Assembly (NCBI GenBank): GCA_017390825.1
Contig: JAFPAK010000062.1
Location: 1-5,321 of the forward strand
DNA from: Clostridia bacterium
Lineage (GTDB): Bacteria; Bacillota_A; Clostridia; Oscillospirales; Acutalibacteraceae
Reading direction: 5' to 3'
Length of the DNA: 5,321 nucleotides
Of this stretch, positions 1 to 5,321 are shown in pieces. The notes beneath the pieces are model-generated. The model was not told where the DNA came from and did no database searches. It saw only the letters and a list, made by a program, of their open reading frames with translations. The translations under genes were made by a program, and so were the position numbers. The first letter of the stretch is position 1; each line of letters begins with the position of its first letter.

Positions 1-429
1 ATTATAATATCCGTTTGCCGTTTTCATCAGCACGGTTTTCGGCTTATCTTGCCCTATGCTGCGCATTGCCTTATCCATCGCCGCAAAAAAGTCATCCTTG
101 GTGTAAGGCTTCAGCAGATAATGGGTAGCACCCACTCCAAATGCTTCTACTGCATGATCGCGAGAGGAGGTCAGAAAGATTATAGGACTTTCATCGTTTC
201 TCCGTCTTAGCTCAGTCGCAACGCTCACACCCGTTACGCCGGGCATATAAACATCCAAGAGGTATATATCGTAATGCTCACCTTTATCAAGTGTATCCAA
301 AAGGTCAGAGGGCGTATCAAATTGCTCTGCCGAAATGCGAACATTCCGCAAAGCGGCATATTCCAAGAGAAAAGCTGCGGACGTATCCAAGTATTTTTTC
401 TCATCGTCACATATTGCAATTTTGACCAC
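1..429 (-). CDS. LytTR-family response regulator, N-terminal part (truncated by window edge)
   Basis: Seen: 143 codons are open to the window edge and encode a complete CheY-like receiver domain, about residues 2-123. The acidic pair is D8-D9 in KIAICDDE, the predicted phospho-acceptor is D59 in LLDVYMPG, the switch residue is T87 in IIFLTSS, and the conserved lysine is K107 in YLLKPY. The stretch AVEAFGVGATHYLLKP is typical of the LytTR/AgrA-type class. From about residue 131 the protein enters what looks like the first strand of a LytTR DNA-binding domain (KTVLMKTANGYYN), cut by the edge. Known of the family: such proteins take phosphate from a sensor kinase and activate transcription, often of peptide-signalling, surface or export genes. 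The GTG start at 429 is preferred over the in-frame ATG at 453 because GAAGG lies 7 bases upstream of it and the protein then begins at the usual position before KIAICDDE; the ATG has no ribosome site. It has its own promoter and is separated from the rhamnose operon by a terminator, so a link to rhamnose is not implied. The output domain is inferred. Confidence 0.88.
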   Translation of the reverse strand, partial: MVKIAICDDEKKYLDTSAAFLLEYAALRNVRISAEQFDTPSDLLDTLDKGEHYDIYLLDVYMPGVTGVSVATELRRRNDESPIIFLTSSRDHAVEAFGVGATHYLLKPYTKDDFFAAMDKAMRSIGQDKPKTVLMKTANGYYN

Positions 430-436
430 TACATCG

Positions 437-441
437 CCTTC
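437..441 (-). promoter_or_regulatory. Ribosome binding site that decides the GTG start
   Basis: GAAGG on the minus strand ends 7 bases before the GTG at 427-429. The competing in-frame ATG at 451-453 is preceded by AT-rich sequence with no purine-rich site. This supports a GTG start and removes eight residues (MGLKEGDV) that do not belong to the receiver fold. Confidence 0.6.
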
Positions 442-482
442 TTTCAGACCCATTTATGCGTAAGTATCATTTCGTAAATTAC

Positions 483-511
483 ATTATATCATAAATTCTT
501 TCAAATTTCTA
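483..511 (-). promoter_or_regulatory. Sigma-A-type promoter of the response regulator gene
   Basis: On the minus strand there is a perfect -10 TATAAT (483-488) with the extended -10 TG one base upstream. A 17-base spacer separates it from a weak -35, TAGAAA (506-511), which matches TTGACA at four of six positions. The start point would be near 475-477, giving a leader of about 47 bases before the GTG at 429. The extended -10 can compensate for the poor -35. It lies downstream of the terminator at 567-601, so the response regulator is probably transcribed independently of the rhamnose operon. Confidence 0.6.
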
Positions 512-566
512 TGTGTTTTAACGATTTCACAAAACCACGCTCCGTAAATTCGATTTTACAAATACA

Positions 567-601
567 AAAGCCGGATGAACCTACAGCGCACATCCGGCTT
601 T
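567..601 (-). terminator. Intrinsic terminator ending the rhamnose operon transcript
   Basis: A perfect 11-bp inverted repeat (arms 567-577 and 591-601, core GCCGGATG/CATCCGGC) encloses a 13-base loop. On the minus strand the stem runs into TTTT followed by GTATTTG; on the plus strand it ends in TTTATTTG. It could therefore work in both directions, but the only genes that need it lie upstream on the minus strand. It sits about 250 bases beyond the rhaD stop. No closer hairpin with a T run was found, so it is the best candidate end of the rhaBAD message and insulates the response regulator gene. Confidence 0.75.
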
Positions 602-741
602 ATTTGTGACAGTTTGAATATTTAATTTTGGCTGCAACACCGTAGTGAAAAACGGCCCTCCCTTCGCATTTTAAGTCGAAAATAGCCGATTTTACGAATT
701 TTTTCTTAAAGATCACTCAAAAACCCAATAGTTATAAAGCT
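602..741. other. Intergenic stretch with no recognisable gene
   Basis: Together with the relic at 742-807 and the promoter and terminator sites, this fills the long gap between rhaD and the response regulator. Neither strand has a coding-like reading frame: stop codons are frequent and there is no ribosome site with a convincing product. Part of it (about 640-700) is less AT-rich than the rest, with CGAAGGGAGGGCCG on the minus strand and a small CCGT/ACGG stem. It would be transcribed as the 3' untranslated region of the rhaBAD message up to the terminator at 567-601. A dispersed repeat or a degraded continuation of the neighbouring gene relic are both possible; the sequence alone does not decide. 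Confidence 0.4.
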
Positions 742-807
742 TTAGGGAACCTTTTGCGTTATTATAACACGAGCCTCAATCCTTCTAACAATTCCTGTTG
801 CCTTCAT
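742..807 (-). pseudogene. Relic of the N-terminus of a SpoVT/AbrB-family regulator gene
   Basis: Seen: a 21-codon frame, ATG at 805-807 and TAA at 742-744, begins MKATGIVRRI, then E, then ARVII. Known: Bacillus SpoVT begins MKATGIVRRIDDLGRVVIPKEI, the swapped-hairpin AbrB DNA-binding domain. The first ten residues are identical. After a two-residue deletion, the next nine (G/A, R, V, V/I, I, P/T, K/Q, E/K, I/V) still align with three identities and mostly conservative changes. The frame then stops where the family continues for well over 100 residues, and I found no further match in the other frames. Inference: this is the decayed 5' end of a once complete spoVT- or abrB-like gene, broken by a small in-frame deletion and loss of the 3' part. 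The site upstream (GAGAG, 6 bases before ATG) is weak. It lies 41 bases past rhaD, within the presumed rhaBAD 3' untranslated region. A functional micro-protein is possible but unlikely, since half the DNA-binding fold is missing. Confidence 0.6.
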
Positions 808-848
808 ACATAACTCTCGTTTTGATCAATCTAATTAGTGTGATTATT

Positions 849-1664
849 TCATAAATATAAAAAGTCTTTTCTGTACTTAACACCAAAGGATTCGGCAAGC
901 TGCTGCATTTCGCTGTCTTTTATGGTATTCACTCTCGGCAAATGAGCGGTAAGCATATATATCTGAGCTGCTTTTTCAACCGTTTCAATAAGTCCAAAGG
1001 TTTCATCCATTGTTTTGCCTGCACCGTAAATTCCGTGCATACCCCAGACAACAAGTCTGAATTCCTCCATCTTTTTGGCAGTCGCCTCACCTATCGAATT
1101 AGTGCCGCAAAGCATCCACGGAAGAACGCCGATGCCGTCAGGAAAAACGACGATACACTCGGTACACATCTCCCAAAGTGTATGTGTAAATTCCTTGTCA
1201 TTGAGCGGATGAACATAGTTCATAGCGAGTGTATTTGTGGGATGTGAATGCATTACAACACGGTTTTCAGGATCAACTTTCAGTCTTGCCATATGGCTCA
1301 TAAGATGCGCCGGTAACTCACTGGTAAATTTACCGCCATCCTCATAACCCCAAAGCAGTTCGGCAGTTGTCCCGTCAGCAGCAATACGGATGATGCCAAG
1401 ATTGTTAGCGGGGTCAAATTCAACATTTTTGAAATACTTACCTGTTCCTGTGACGATAAATATTTTGCCGATCAGCGCTGTTGCATCAAATCCGATTGGA
1501 ATAGTACGGATCACATTGTTAAGATCAAGATAGTCTGCCACCTCATTCTTGTCCAGCATATAGCTGATATTGCCGCCGTTTCTTTCGTCCCAACCAAGAC
1601 GGTACATATTAGCGGTAGTCTTTTTCATTTCCTCCACAAATGGAGCAGTTAAAATATCCTTCAT
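849..1664 (-). CDS. rhaD: Rhamnulose-1-phosphate aldolase
   Basis: This cytoplasmic class II (zinc-dependent) aldolase cleaves L-rhamnulose-1-phosphate to dihydroxyacetone phosphate and L-lactaldehyde, the last dedicated step of L-rhamnose breakdown. Seen: 271 residues, close to the 274 of Escherichia coli RhaD, so full length. The substrate-binding region GWDERNGGNISYM (24-36) and the VTGTGKYFKNV segment (71-81) match the RhaD subfamily rather than FucA or AraD. The predicted zinc ligands are H139 and H141 in VVMHSHPTNTLA and H210 in WGMHGIYG. The catalytic acid is E116 in FTSELPAH, corresponding to E117 of the E. coli enzyme. The ATG at 1662-1664 follows the rhaA stop by 3 bases. AAGAGG (1675-1680) inside the end of rhaA lies 10 bases upstream, so translation is probably coupled. 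It is the last gene of the rhaBAD operon; the stop is TGA at 849-851. The lactaldehyde-handling enzyme is not in the window. Confidence 0.96.
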   Translation of the reverse strand: MKDILTAPFVEEMKKTTANMYRLGWDERNGGNISYMLDKNEVADYLDLNNVIRTIPIGFDATALIGKIFIVTGTGKYFKNVEFDPANNLGIIRIAADGTTAELLWGYEDGGKFTSELPAHLMSHMARLKVDPENRVVMHSHPTNTLAMNYVHPLNDKEFTHTLWEMCTECIVVFPDGIGVLPWMLCGTNSIGEATAKKMEEFRLVVWGMHGIYGAGKTMDETFGLIETVEKAAQIYMLTAHLPRVNTIKDSEMQQLAESFGVKYRKDFLYL

Positions 1665-1667
1665 TAT

Positions 1668-2933
1668 TTATTTTCCTCTTTTACTCAAAACTTCTCTTTC
1701 GTATTTCTGAACTTCGCCAAACCATTCACCGTCATTTGCTACACCGCAGCGTGTACAGTATTCTGTCCATACATCGCCAAACGGCATAGTTTTCAGTTCC
1801 TCCTGTAAGATCATAAGCTGTGTCCAATCATCATTATCCTGCAAGGCTTTGAAACATGTATCCGGCGTGAGCAACGCCATAAGCAGTGCCTTTTGTACAT
1901 TGCGAAGTCCCACGGTCCATGCGGCAATGCGGTTGATAGAAGCATCAAAATAATCAAGTGCTATCTTAACTCTACCATCAAGACCCCCGCAACGCACGAT
2001 CTCTTTACATATCTCTTTAGTTTCATCGTCAAGCAATACAACATGATCGCTGTCCCAACGGATAGGTCTTGTTATATGAAGTGCGATCTCAGGGAAAAAA
2101 GCAAGAAGCGCAGGTATCTTATCCGATACGACTTCAGTCGGATGATAATGACCGTTATCCATAAGCGGAATGCATTTATTGCTGTTGGCGGCAGCATAGG
2201 AAAGCGAAAACTCTGCACTTCCCACAGTATATGCCTCAACGCCGATACCGAATACTTTTGACTCAACACATGGCTTGACTTTATCGAAATCAAACGGCTC
2301 TGAAAGTATTTCATCAAGCGAATCCTTGTAGCGTATTCTCGGTCCCATTCTGTCCGCCGGTATATCCTTGAAACCATCACCCGTCCAGATATTCATAATA
2401 CAAGGCTGTTCTAGCTCTTCGGCAAGATACTGTGAAATTCTGATGCAAGCCTTGCCATGTTCGATCCAAAAGCTTCGTGTTTCTTCATTCGGGCTTGACA
2501 ATGTCAACGGATCACATTTAGGATGAGAAAAGAACGTGGGATTGAAATCGCATCCCAGTCCCCTTTCTTTACAGAAATCCACCCATTTTTTAAAGTGCTT
2601 CGGCTCTATTTTATCTCTGTCTACCCAACCGCCGTTTTCATCATCAAAAATGGCATAGCAGGCGTGAAGATTAAGCTTTTTAGTACCCGGACAAAGCTTT
2701 AGCACTACGTCAATATCGGCCATTAATTCTTCGGGAGTGCGTGCTCTGCCGGGATAATTACCGGTAGTCTGAATTCCGCCGGAAAGTGAATCTACCTTTT
2801 GGTCAAAACCACGCACATCATCACCCTGCCAGCAATGCAGCGAAATTGGCACACTTTTGAGCCTTTCGATTGCGGCCTCGGTATCAACACCCCATTTTGC
2901 ATACTTTTCTTTTGCATCAAGATATCTGCCCAT
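1668..2933 (-). CDS. rhaA: L-rhamnose isomerase
   Basis: This cytoplasmic TIM-barrel aldose-ketose isomerase converts L-rhamnose to L-rhamnulose, the first step of the pathway, using divalent metal (usually manganese). Seen: 421 residues against 419 in Escherichia coli. The N-terminal signature SLHCWQGDDVRGF (31-43) with TGNYPGRARTPEEL (57-70), and LNLHACYAIFDD (87-98), are strongly conserved. The metal site is present: H262 in DNGHYHPTE, and D294 and D296 in IRWDSDH, which fall at the same numbers as the E. coli ligands. The other barrel acids, E233 in GVEAYTVGSAEFS and D327 in ALDYFDASINRIAAW, are also there. The ATG at 2931-2933 directly follows the rhaB TAA with no spacer. GAGAGG (2942-2947) in the end of rhaB provides the ribosome site 8 bases upstream. 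It is the middle gene of the operon. The gene looks richer in G+C than rhaB upstream (about 42-47% versus 30-38% in sampled 60-base lines). Confidence 0.97.
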   Translation of the reverse strand: MGRYLDAKEKYAKWGVDTEAAIERLKSVPISLHCWQGDDVRGFDQKVDSLSGGIQTTGNYPGRARTPEELMADIDVVLKLCPGTKKLNLHACYAIFDDENGGWVDRDKIEPKHFKKWVDFCKERGLGCDFNPTFFSHPKCDPLTLSSPNEETRSFWIEHGKACIRISQYLAEELEQPCIMNIWTGDGFKDIPADRMGPRIRYKDSLDEILSEPFDFDKVKPCVESKVFGIGVEAYTVGSAEFSLSYAAANSNKCIPLMDNGHYHPTEVVSDKIPALLAFFPEIALHITRPIRWDSDHVVLLDDETKEICKEIVRCGGLDGRVKIALDYFDASINRIAAWTVGLRNVQKALLMALLTPDTCFKALQDNDDWTQLMILQEELKTMPFGDVWTEYCTRCGVANDGEWFGEVQKYEREVLSKRGK

Positions 2934-4301
2934 TTATTCTACCTCTCTTATGTCGAATGTATTTCTGATTATATCTCTTGCTTCTTCAAGCGTCATACTA
3001 TTACTGTACATTATCTGTGAAATCAGATTACCGGTCGCAGTTGCCTCCGTAAGACCTACAAAGACCTTTTTTTCCGTGTAATATGCGGTAAGTTGATTTA
3101 AATATTCATCCTTACTGCCGCCGCCTACAATATGTATTGTCTTTATCTCCTTGCCGCTGATATGCTCTATCTCTTTGATAGCAATATCGTACGATCTTGC
3201 AAGCGAATGATATACAATTGCAAGCACATCTGAAAGAGGCATATCAGGCTTCGAAAGATAATTTCTTATCGCATTAATCATGCTTTCCGGTGCAGAAAAA
3301 CTCGGATGATTTGGATCAACAGTATCAGTTAAATAGCTTTTTTTAGCAAGCTTCATCATTTCATCATAGTTCAAAGATTTATCTATATTTCGGCGAATAT
3401 TTTGAAAAATCCACATTCCCATAATATTTTTTAAAAAACGGTAACGGTATTCTATTCCGCCTTCGTTGGTAAAATTTGCAGCAAGCGCCTTTTTACTCAA
3501 AACCGGAGCTGTATTCTCCGTGCCAATAAGGCTCCATGTTCCGGAGGAAATATACACACTTTCATCATCTATGGGACAGGCGGCAACAGCAGATGCCGTA
3601 TCGTGTGACGGACAAAGCACCACCTTTGCATTAAAACCGACTTTGTGTTGAAGCTCTTTTGTAAAATCGCCTACCTCAGTCGACGGCAACGAAAGCTCGC
3701 TGAAAATGTATTTAGGTATGCCTAATGTTGACAGTATCTCGTCATCCCATGTTTTGGTTACGGCATTTACAATATTTGTAGTGGTCGCGTTGGTATATTC
3801 ATTTTTGATAACGCCGGTAAGTTTAAACGAAAGATAATCGGGTATCATCAAAAAATGCCTTGCATTATCCAGTTTTCCGCTAATTTTATCACAATAAAGC
3901 TGATAAACAGTATTGAAATTTTGCTTTTGTATTCCTGTTTTTGAATATAATACGCTTTGCGGCAAAAGCCTTGCTACTTCTTTTTCGGCTGCATCTGTCC
4001 GGCTATCCCTATACGATACTACAGGGAAAAGTTCTTTTTTATCCTCATCTAAAAGCACATAATCAACACCCCAGGTATCAATTGCAACAGTTGCAGGTAT
4101 CTTACAAAGCTCATTACACTTTTTTATTCCGCTTATAACCTCGCTGACTAAATTTTCAATATCCCAGATAAGCGTGCCGTTTTCGTTTTTAATATTATTC
4201 TCAAAGCGGTATATCTCTTCAAGCTGCAGCTTTCCATCAACCAAAGAGCCTAAAATATGTCTTCCGCTTGATGCGCCAATATCTATTGCTAAATGGTACA
4301 A
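2934..4301 (-). CDS. rhaB: Rhamnulokinase (L-rhamnulose kinase)
   Basis: This cytoplasmic FGGY-family sugar kinase phosphorylates L-rhamnulose with ATP to give L-rhamnulose-1-phosphate. Seen: 455 residues, somewhat shorter than the 489 of Escherichia coli RhaB but with both actin-like halves complete. The N-terminal phosphate loop is AIDIGASSGRH (5-15). Substrate-region motifs follow: IDTWGVDYVLLDED (74-87), YRDSRTD (97-103) and NEYTNATTTNIVN (167-179). The predicted catalytic base is D234 in PSHDTASAVAA. Next come SSGTWSLIG (253-261), ANFTNEGG with RFLKNIMGMW (275-297), and the adenine-site loop IVGGGSKDEYLNQL (391-404). The TGN in TEATATGN (418-425) matches the family pattern. The start is TTG at 4299-4301: no ATG or GTG lies between it and an upstream in-frame stop, the first internal Met is residue 152, and AGAGGTG sits 7 bases upstream. 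It is the first gene of the operon, behind its own promoter; the last codon touches the rhaA ATG. Confidence 0.97.
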   Translation of the reverse strand: MYHLAIDIGASSGRHILGSLVDGKLQLEEIYRFENNIKNENGTLIWDIENLVSEVISGIKKCNELCKIPATVAIDTWGVDYVLLDEDKKELFPVVSYRDSRTDAAEKEVARLLPQSVLYSKTGIQKQNFNTVYQLYCDKISGKLDNARHFLMIPDYLSFKLTGVIKNEYTNATTTNIVNAVTKTWDDEILSTLGIPKYIFSELSLPSTEVGDFTKELQHKVGFNAKVVLCPSHDTASAVAACPIDDESVYISSGTWSLIGTENTAPVLSKKALAANFTNEGGIEYRYRFLKNIMGMWIFQNIRRNIDKSLNYDEMMKLAKKSYLTDTVDPNHPSFSAPESMINAIRNYLSKPDMPLSDVLAIVYHSLARSYDIAIKEIEHISGKEIKTIHIVGGGSKDEYLNQLTAYYTEKKVFVGLTEATATGNLISQIMYSNSMTLEEARDIIRNTFDIREVE

Positions 4302-4302
4302 T

Positions 4303-4352
4303 AAAAAACACCTCTTTCCGGATTTAATTATACCGAATATAAAAGAGGTGTT
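4303..4352 (-). terminator. Intrinsic terminator after the AraC-family gene, overlapping the rhaB promoter
   Basis: A perfect 11-bp inverted repeat (AACACCTCTTT at 4352-4342 and AAAGAGGTGTT at 4317-4307, read on the minus strand) encloses a 24-base AT-rich loop. It runs into a T stretch: six T in all, two paired in the stem and four beyond it. It begins 31 bases after the TAA of the AraC-family gene, the usual place for its terminator. The long loop and modest G+C of the stem make partial read-through plausible. The same DNA carries the rhaB -35 and -10 and the rhaB ribosome site, so terminator and initiation signals are fused. The repeat could instead, or also, be a DNA operator for a dimeric protein. 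Confidence 0.7.
4309..4315 (-). promoter_or_regulatory. rhaB ribosome binding site, buried in a hairpin arm
   Basis: AGAGGTG on the minus strand lies 7 bases before the TTG start of rhaB and is nearly the ideal Shine-Dalgarno. The whole site is inside the downstream arm (4307-4317) of the 11-bp inverted repeat. It can be masked in any RNA that also contains the upstream arm (4342-4352), and should be free in RNA started at the adjacent promoter. Confidence 0.8.
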
Positions 4353-4354
4353 AA
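4327..4354 (-). promoter_or_regulatory. Promoter of the rhaBAD operon
   Basis: On the minus strand, -35 TTAACA (4349-4354, five of six to consensus) and -10 TATAAT (4327-4332, perfect) are 16 bases apart. The start point would fall near 4318-4321, most likely the G at 4319. That gives a leader of only about 18 bases before the TTG of rhaB. The -35 overlaps the upstream hairpin arm and the -10 sits in the loop. Only about 29 bases lie between the -35 and the stop codon of the AraC-family gene, so an activator bound just upstream would have to sit partly over the 3' end of that gene. I could not identify convincing direct-repeat half-sites or a catabolite-response element. Confidence 0.75.
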
Positions 4355-4383
4355 AGGTCTTGATTTAGTTTAAAAAAGTGTCC

Positions 4384-5316
4384 TTATTTGCACATACGGT
4401 ATTTTCTTGGTGAAATGCCGTATTTCTTTGAAAACAGTCGATGAAAATAGCTTATATTTTCATATCCCACAGCAAGTGAAATATCAGCTATATTAATTCC
4501 GGTGGTTCTGAGTAAAAATGCCGCTTGCGAAAGCCGCTTTTCCTGCAAAAGCTCGGTATAGTTTTTCCCTGTCAGCCGTTTTATCTCACGCGAAAGCCAA
4601 TAAAGATCATAGTGCAGAGTTTGAGCAAGCTGCGAAAGACTGCCTGTGTTGTAATTCTCTTCAATGTATCTGAATACTTTTAGCAGCAAAGCATCGGTAT
4701 GCTGCTCAATACAAAGCCTGTCTGTATAATTCATAAGCTGTAAGAATAAAAGCCCCATTGTGATCTGATTTACATTGCGCTTGTTTGGCACATCAGATAT
4801 AAGAGTGTGAAGCAGATTTTCCACCAAATTCTGAACAGGAAGTATATCAGCAACCTTGAAATATAGATAGCTGTTACCTGTATTCTTGCGTGAAAGACAG
4901 TCTAAAACAAAGCTTTTAAGCGGTGTTTCCTCCTCACCTATCATATCAAGCACCTTATCAAAAAACTGCGGCAAAATAATAAAATTGACCGCTATATCAT
5001 CTGCACCTGCTTGCTTTATCTCCTGCACGGCATTTGTGTTTAAAAAAAGTAGTTCACCCGCTTCGAGTATTATAGTATTGCCGTTGATGATATGCGTTGT
5101 CTTACCCTTACACATATATACAACCTCAATGTAATCGTGCGAGTGCTTTGGAAAATCTATAAATCTTGTATGAGGTCTGATCCTAATAAGCTTGCCTTGA
5201 CAAAGCAGCTTTTTGCTGTTTACGATATTGCTGCCTTTTTCCATATAAATACTCTGGTCTATCATACCTTTATTATTCAGTATTTCATGCTCCTCCTCTG
5301 TAATGGGAGAGAGCAT
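4384..5316 (-). CDS. AraC-family transcriptional regulator, probable rhamnose-operon regulator
   Basis: Seen: 310 residues from the ATG at 5314-5316. Residues about 40-115 form a cupin-type sensing domain, with FPKHSHDYIEVVYMCKG (55-71, H58, H60 and E64 in the metal- or sugar-binding position) and LEAGELLFLN (84-93). A helical linker follows. Residues about 210-308 are a typical AraC/XylS DNA-binding domain with two helix-turn-helix units: SLSQLAQTLHYDLYWLSREI (226-245) and the recognition signature from NIADISLAVGYENISYFHRLF (275-295) to SPRKYR (302-307). No signal peptide or membrane segment is seen, so it acts in the cytoplasm. Position directly before rhaBAD, same strand, with its own terminator, suggests it senses L-rhamnose (or a close derivative) and controls rhaBAD, like RhaS/RhaR in role; direct orthology is not claimed. 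Start caution: only five bases precede this ATG in the window, the preceding codon (GAA) is open, and no ribosome site is visible, so the true start could lie beyond the edge. Confidence 0.9.
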   Translation of the reverse strand: MLSPITEEEHEILNNKGMIDQSIYMEKGSNIVNSKKLLCQGKLIRIRPHTRFIDFPKHSHDYIEVVYMCKGKTTHIINGNTIILEAGELLFLNTNAVQEIKQAGADDIAVNFIILPQFFDKVLDMIGEEETPLKSFVLDCLSRKNTGNSYLYFKVADILPVQNLVENLLHTLISDVPNKRNVNQITMGLLFLQLMNYTDRLCIEQHTDALLLKVFRYIEENYNTGSLSQLAQTLHYDLYWLSREIKRLTGKNYTELLQEKRLSQAAFLLRTTGINIADISLAVGYENISYFHRLFSKKYGISPRKYRMCK

Positions 5317-5321
5317 TTCAA

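Noticed and set aside
234..477. Small frames on both strands within the response regulator region
   Set aside because: They are out of frame with the receiver domain, whose acidic pair, phospho-acceptor and lysine motifs identify the correct minus-strand frame from 429.
722..750. Possible terminator just after rhaD (CCC/GGG ends followed by TTTTT on the minus strand)
   Set aside because: Only the three outer pairs form; the interior mismatches, so the stem is too weak compared with the perfect 11-bp stem at 567-601.
761..766. TATAAT on the minus strand inside the SpoVT-like relic as a possible promoter
   Set aside because: The best -35 at a 17-base spacing matches only three of six positions, and the hexamer is explained by Ile codons of the relic. 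No gene starts before the terminator downstream.
1893..2380. Overlapping open frames inside rhaA on the plus strand and in another minus frame (102-122 codons)
   Set aside because: They lie wholly within a well-conserved enzyme gene, have no recognisable domain and no ribosome site; shadow frames.
2799..3081. Plus-strand frames across the rhaB/rhaA junction with hydrophobic runs
   Set aside because: Antisense shadows of two clear enzyme genes; the hydrophobic look comes from reading conserved codons backwards.
4302..4383. Catabolite-response element or AraC half-site direct repeats near the rhaB promoter
   Set aside because: No match to the cre consensus and no convincing direct repeat could be found by eye.
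1..5321. tRNA, rRNA, CRISPR array, insertion sequence or prophage gene
   Set aside because: No cloverleaf-like segments, spaced direct repeats, transposase motifs or phage proteins are visible on either strand.

Overview
The window is a compact L-rhamnose catabolism locus, with every gene on the minus strand, followed downstream by the start of an unrelated regulatory gene. Several features suggest a low-to-moderate-GC Clostridia-type Firmicute, plausibly a gut Ruminococcus/Oscillospiraceae-like or Lachnospiraceae-like organism: strong AGAGG-type ribosome binding sites, UUG and GUG starts, consensus TATAAT promoters, a LytTR-type response regulator, and a fragment resembling the sporulation regulator SpoVT. 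The genus is inference; no rRNA or other marker gene is present.

Reading along the minus strand from high to low coordinates: an AraC-family regulator (5316-4384, its 5' end uncertain at the window edge), an 82-base gap holding a combined terminator and promoter, then rhaB (rhamnulokinase, 4301-2934), rhaA (L-rhamnose isomerase, 2933-1668) and rhaD (rhamnulose-1-phosphate aldolase, 1664-849). The three enzymes are packed with gaps of 0 and 3 bases and form one operon. RhaA isomerises L-rhamnose to L-rhamnulose, RhaB phosphorylates it to L-rhamnulose-1-phosphate, and RhaD splits that to dihydroxyacetone phosphate and L-lactaldehyde. The AraC protein is the likely rhamnose-responsive regulator. 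No transporter, mutarotase or lactaldehyde-processing gene is in the window.

The 4302-4383 gap is the most interesting part. An 11-bp perfect inverted repeat followed by a T run looks like the terminator of the regulator gene. The same stretch carries the rhaB promoter, with the -35 over the upstream arm and the -10 in the loop, and the rhaB Shine-Dalgarno lies in the downstream arm. RNA started at this promoter would lack the upstream arm and leave the ribosome site free, whereas read-through RNA from the regulator gene would fold and hide it.

Downstream of rhaD, 430-848 is non-coding apart from a decayed 21-codon relic that matches the N-terminus of SpoVT/AbrB (742-807). It also holds an intrinsic terminator (567-601) and a promoter (483-511) for the next gene, a LytTR-family response regulator that starts with GTG at 429 and runs off the left edge. 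The core metabolism is conventional; I see no new enzymatic or defence system here.
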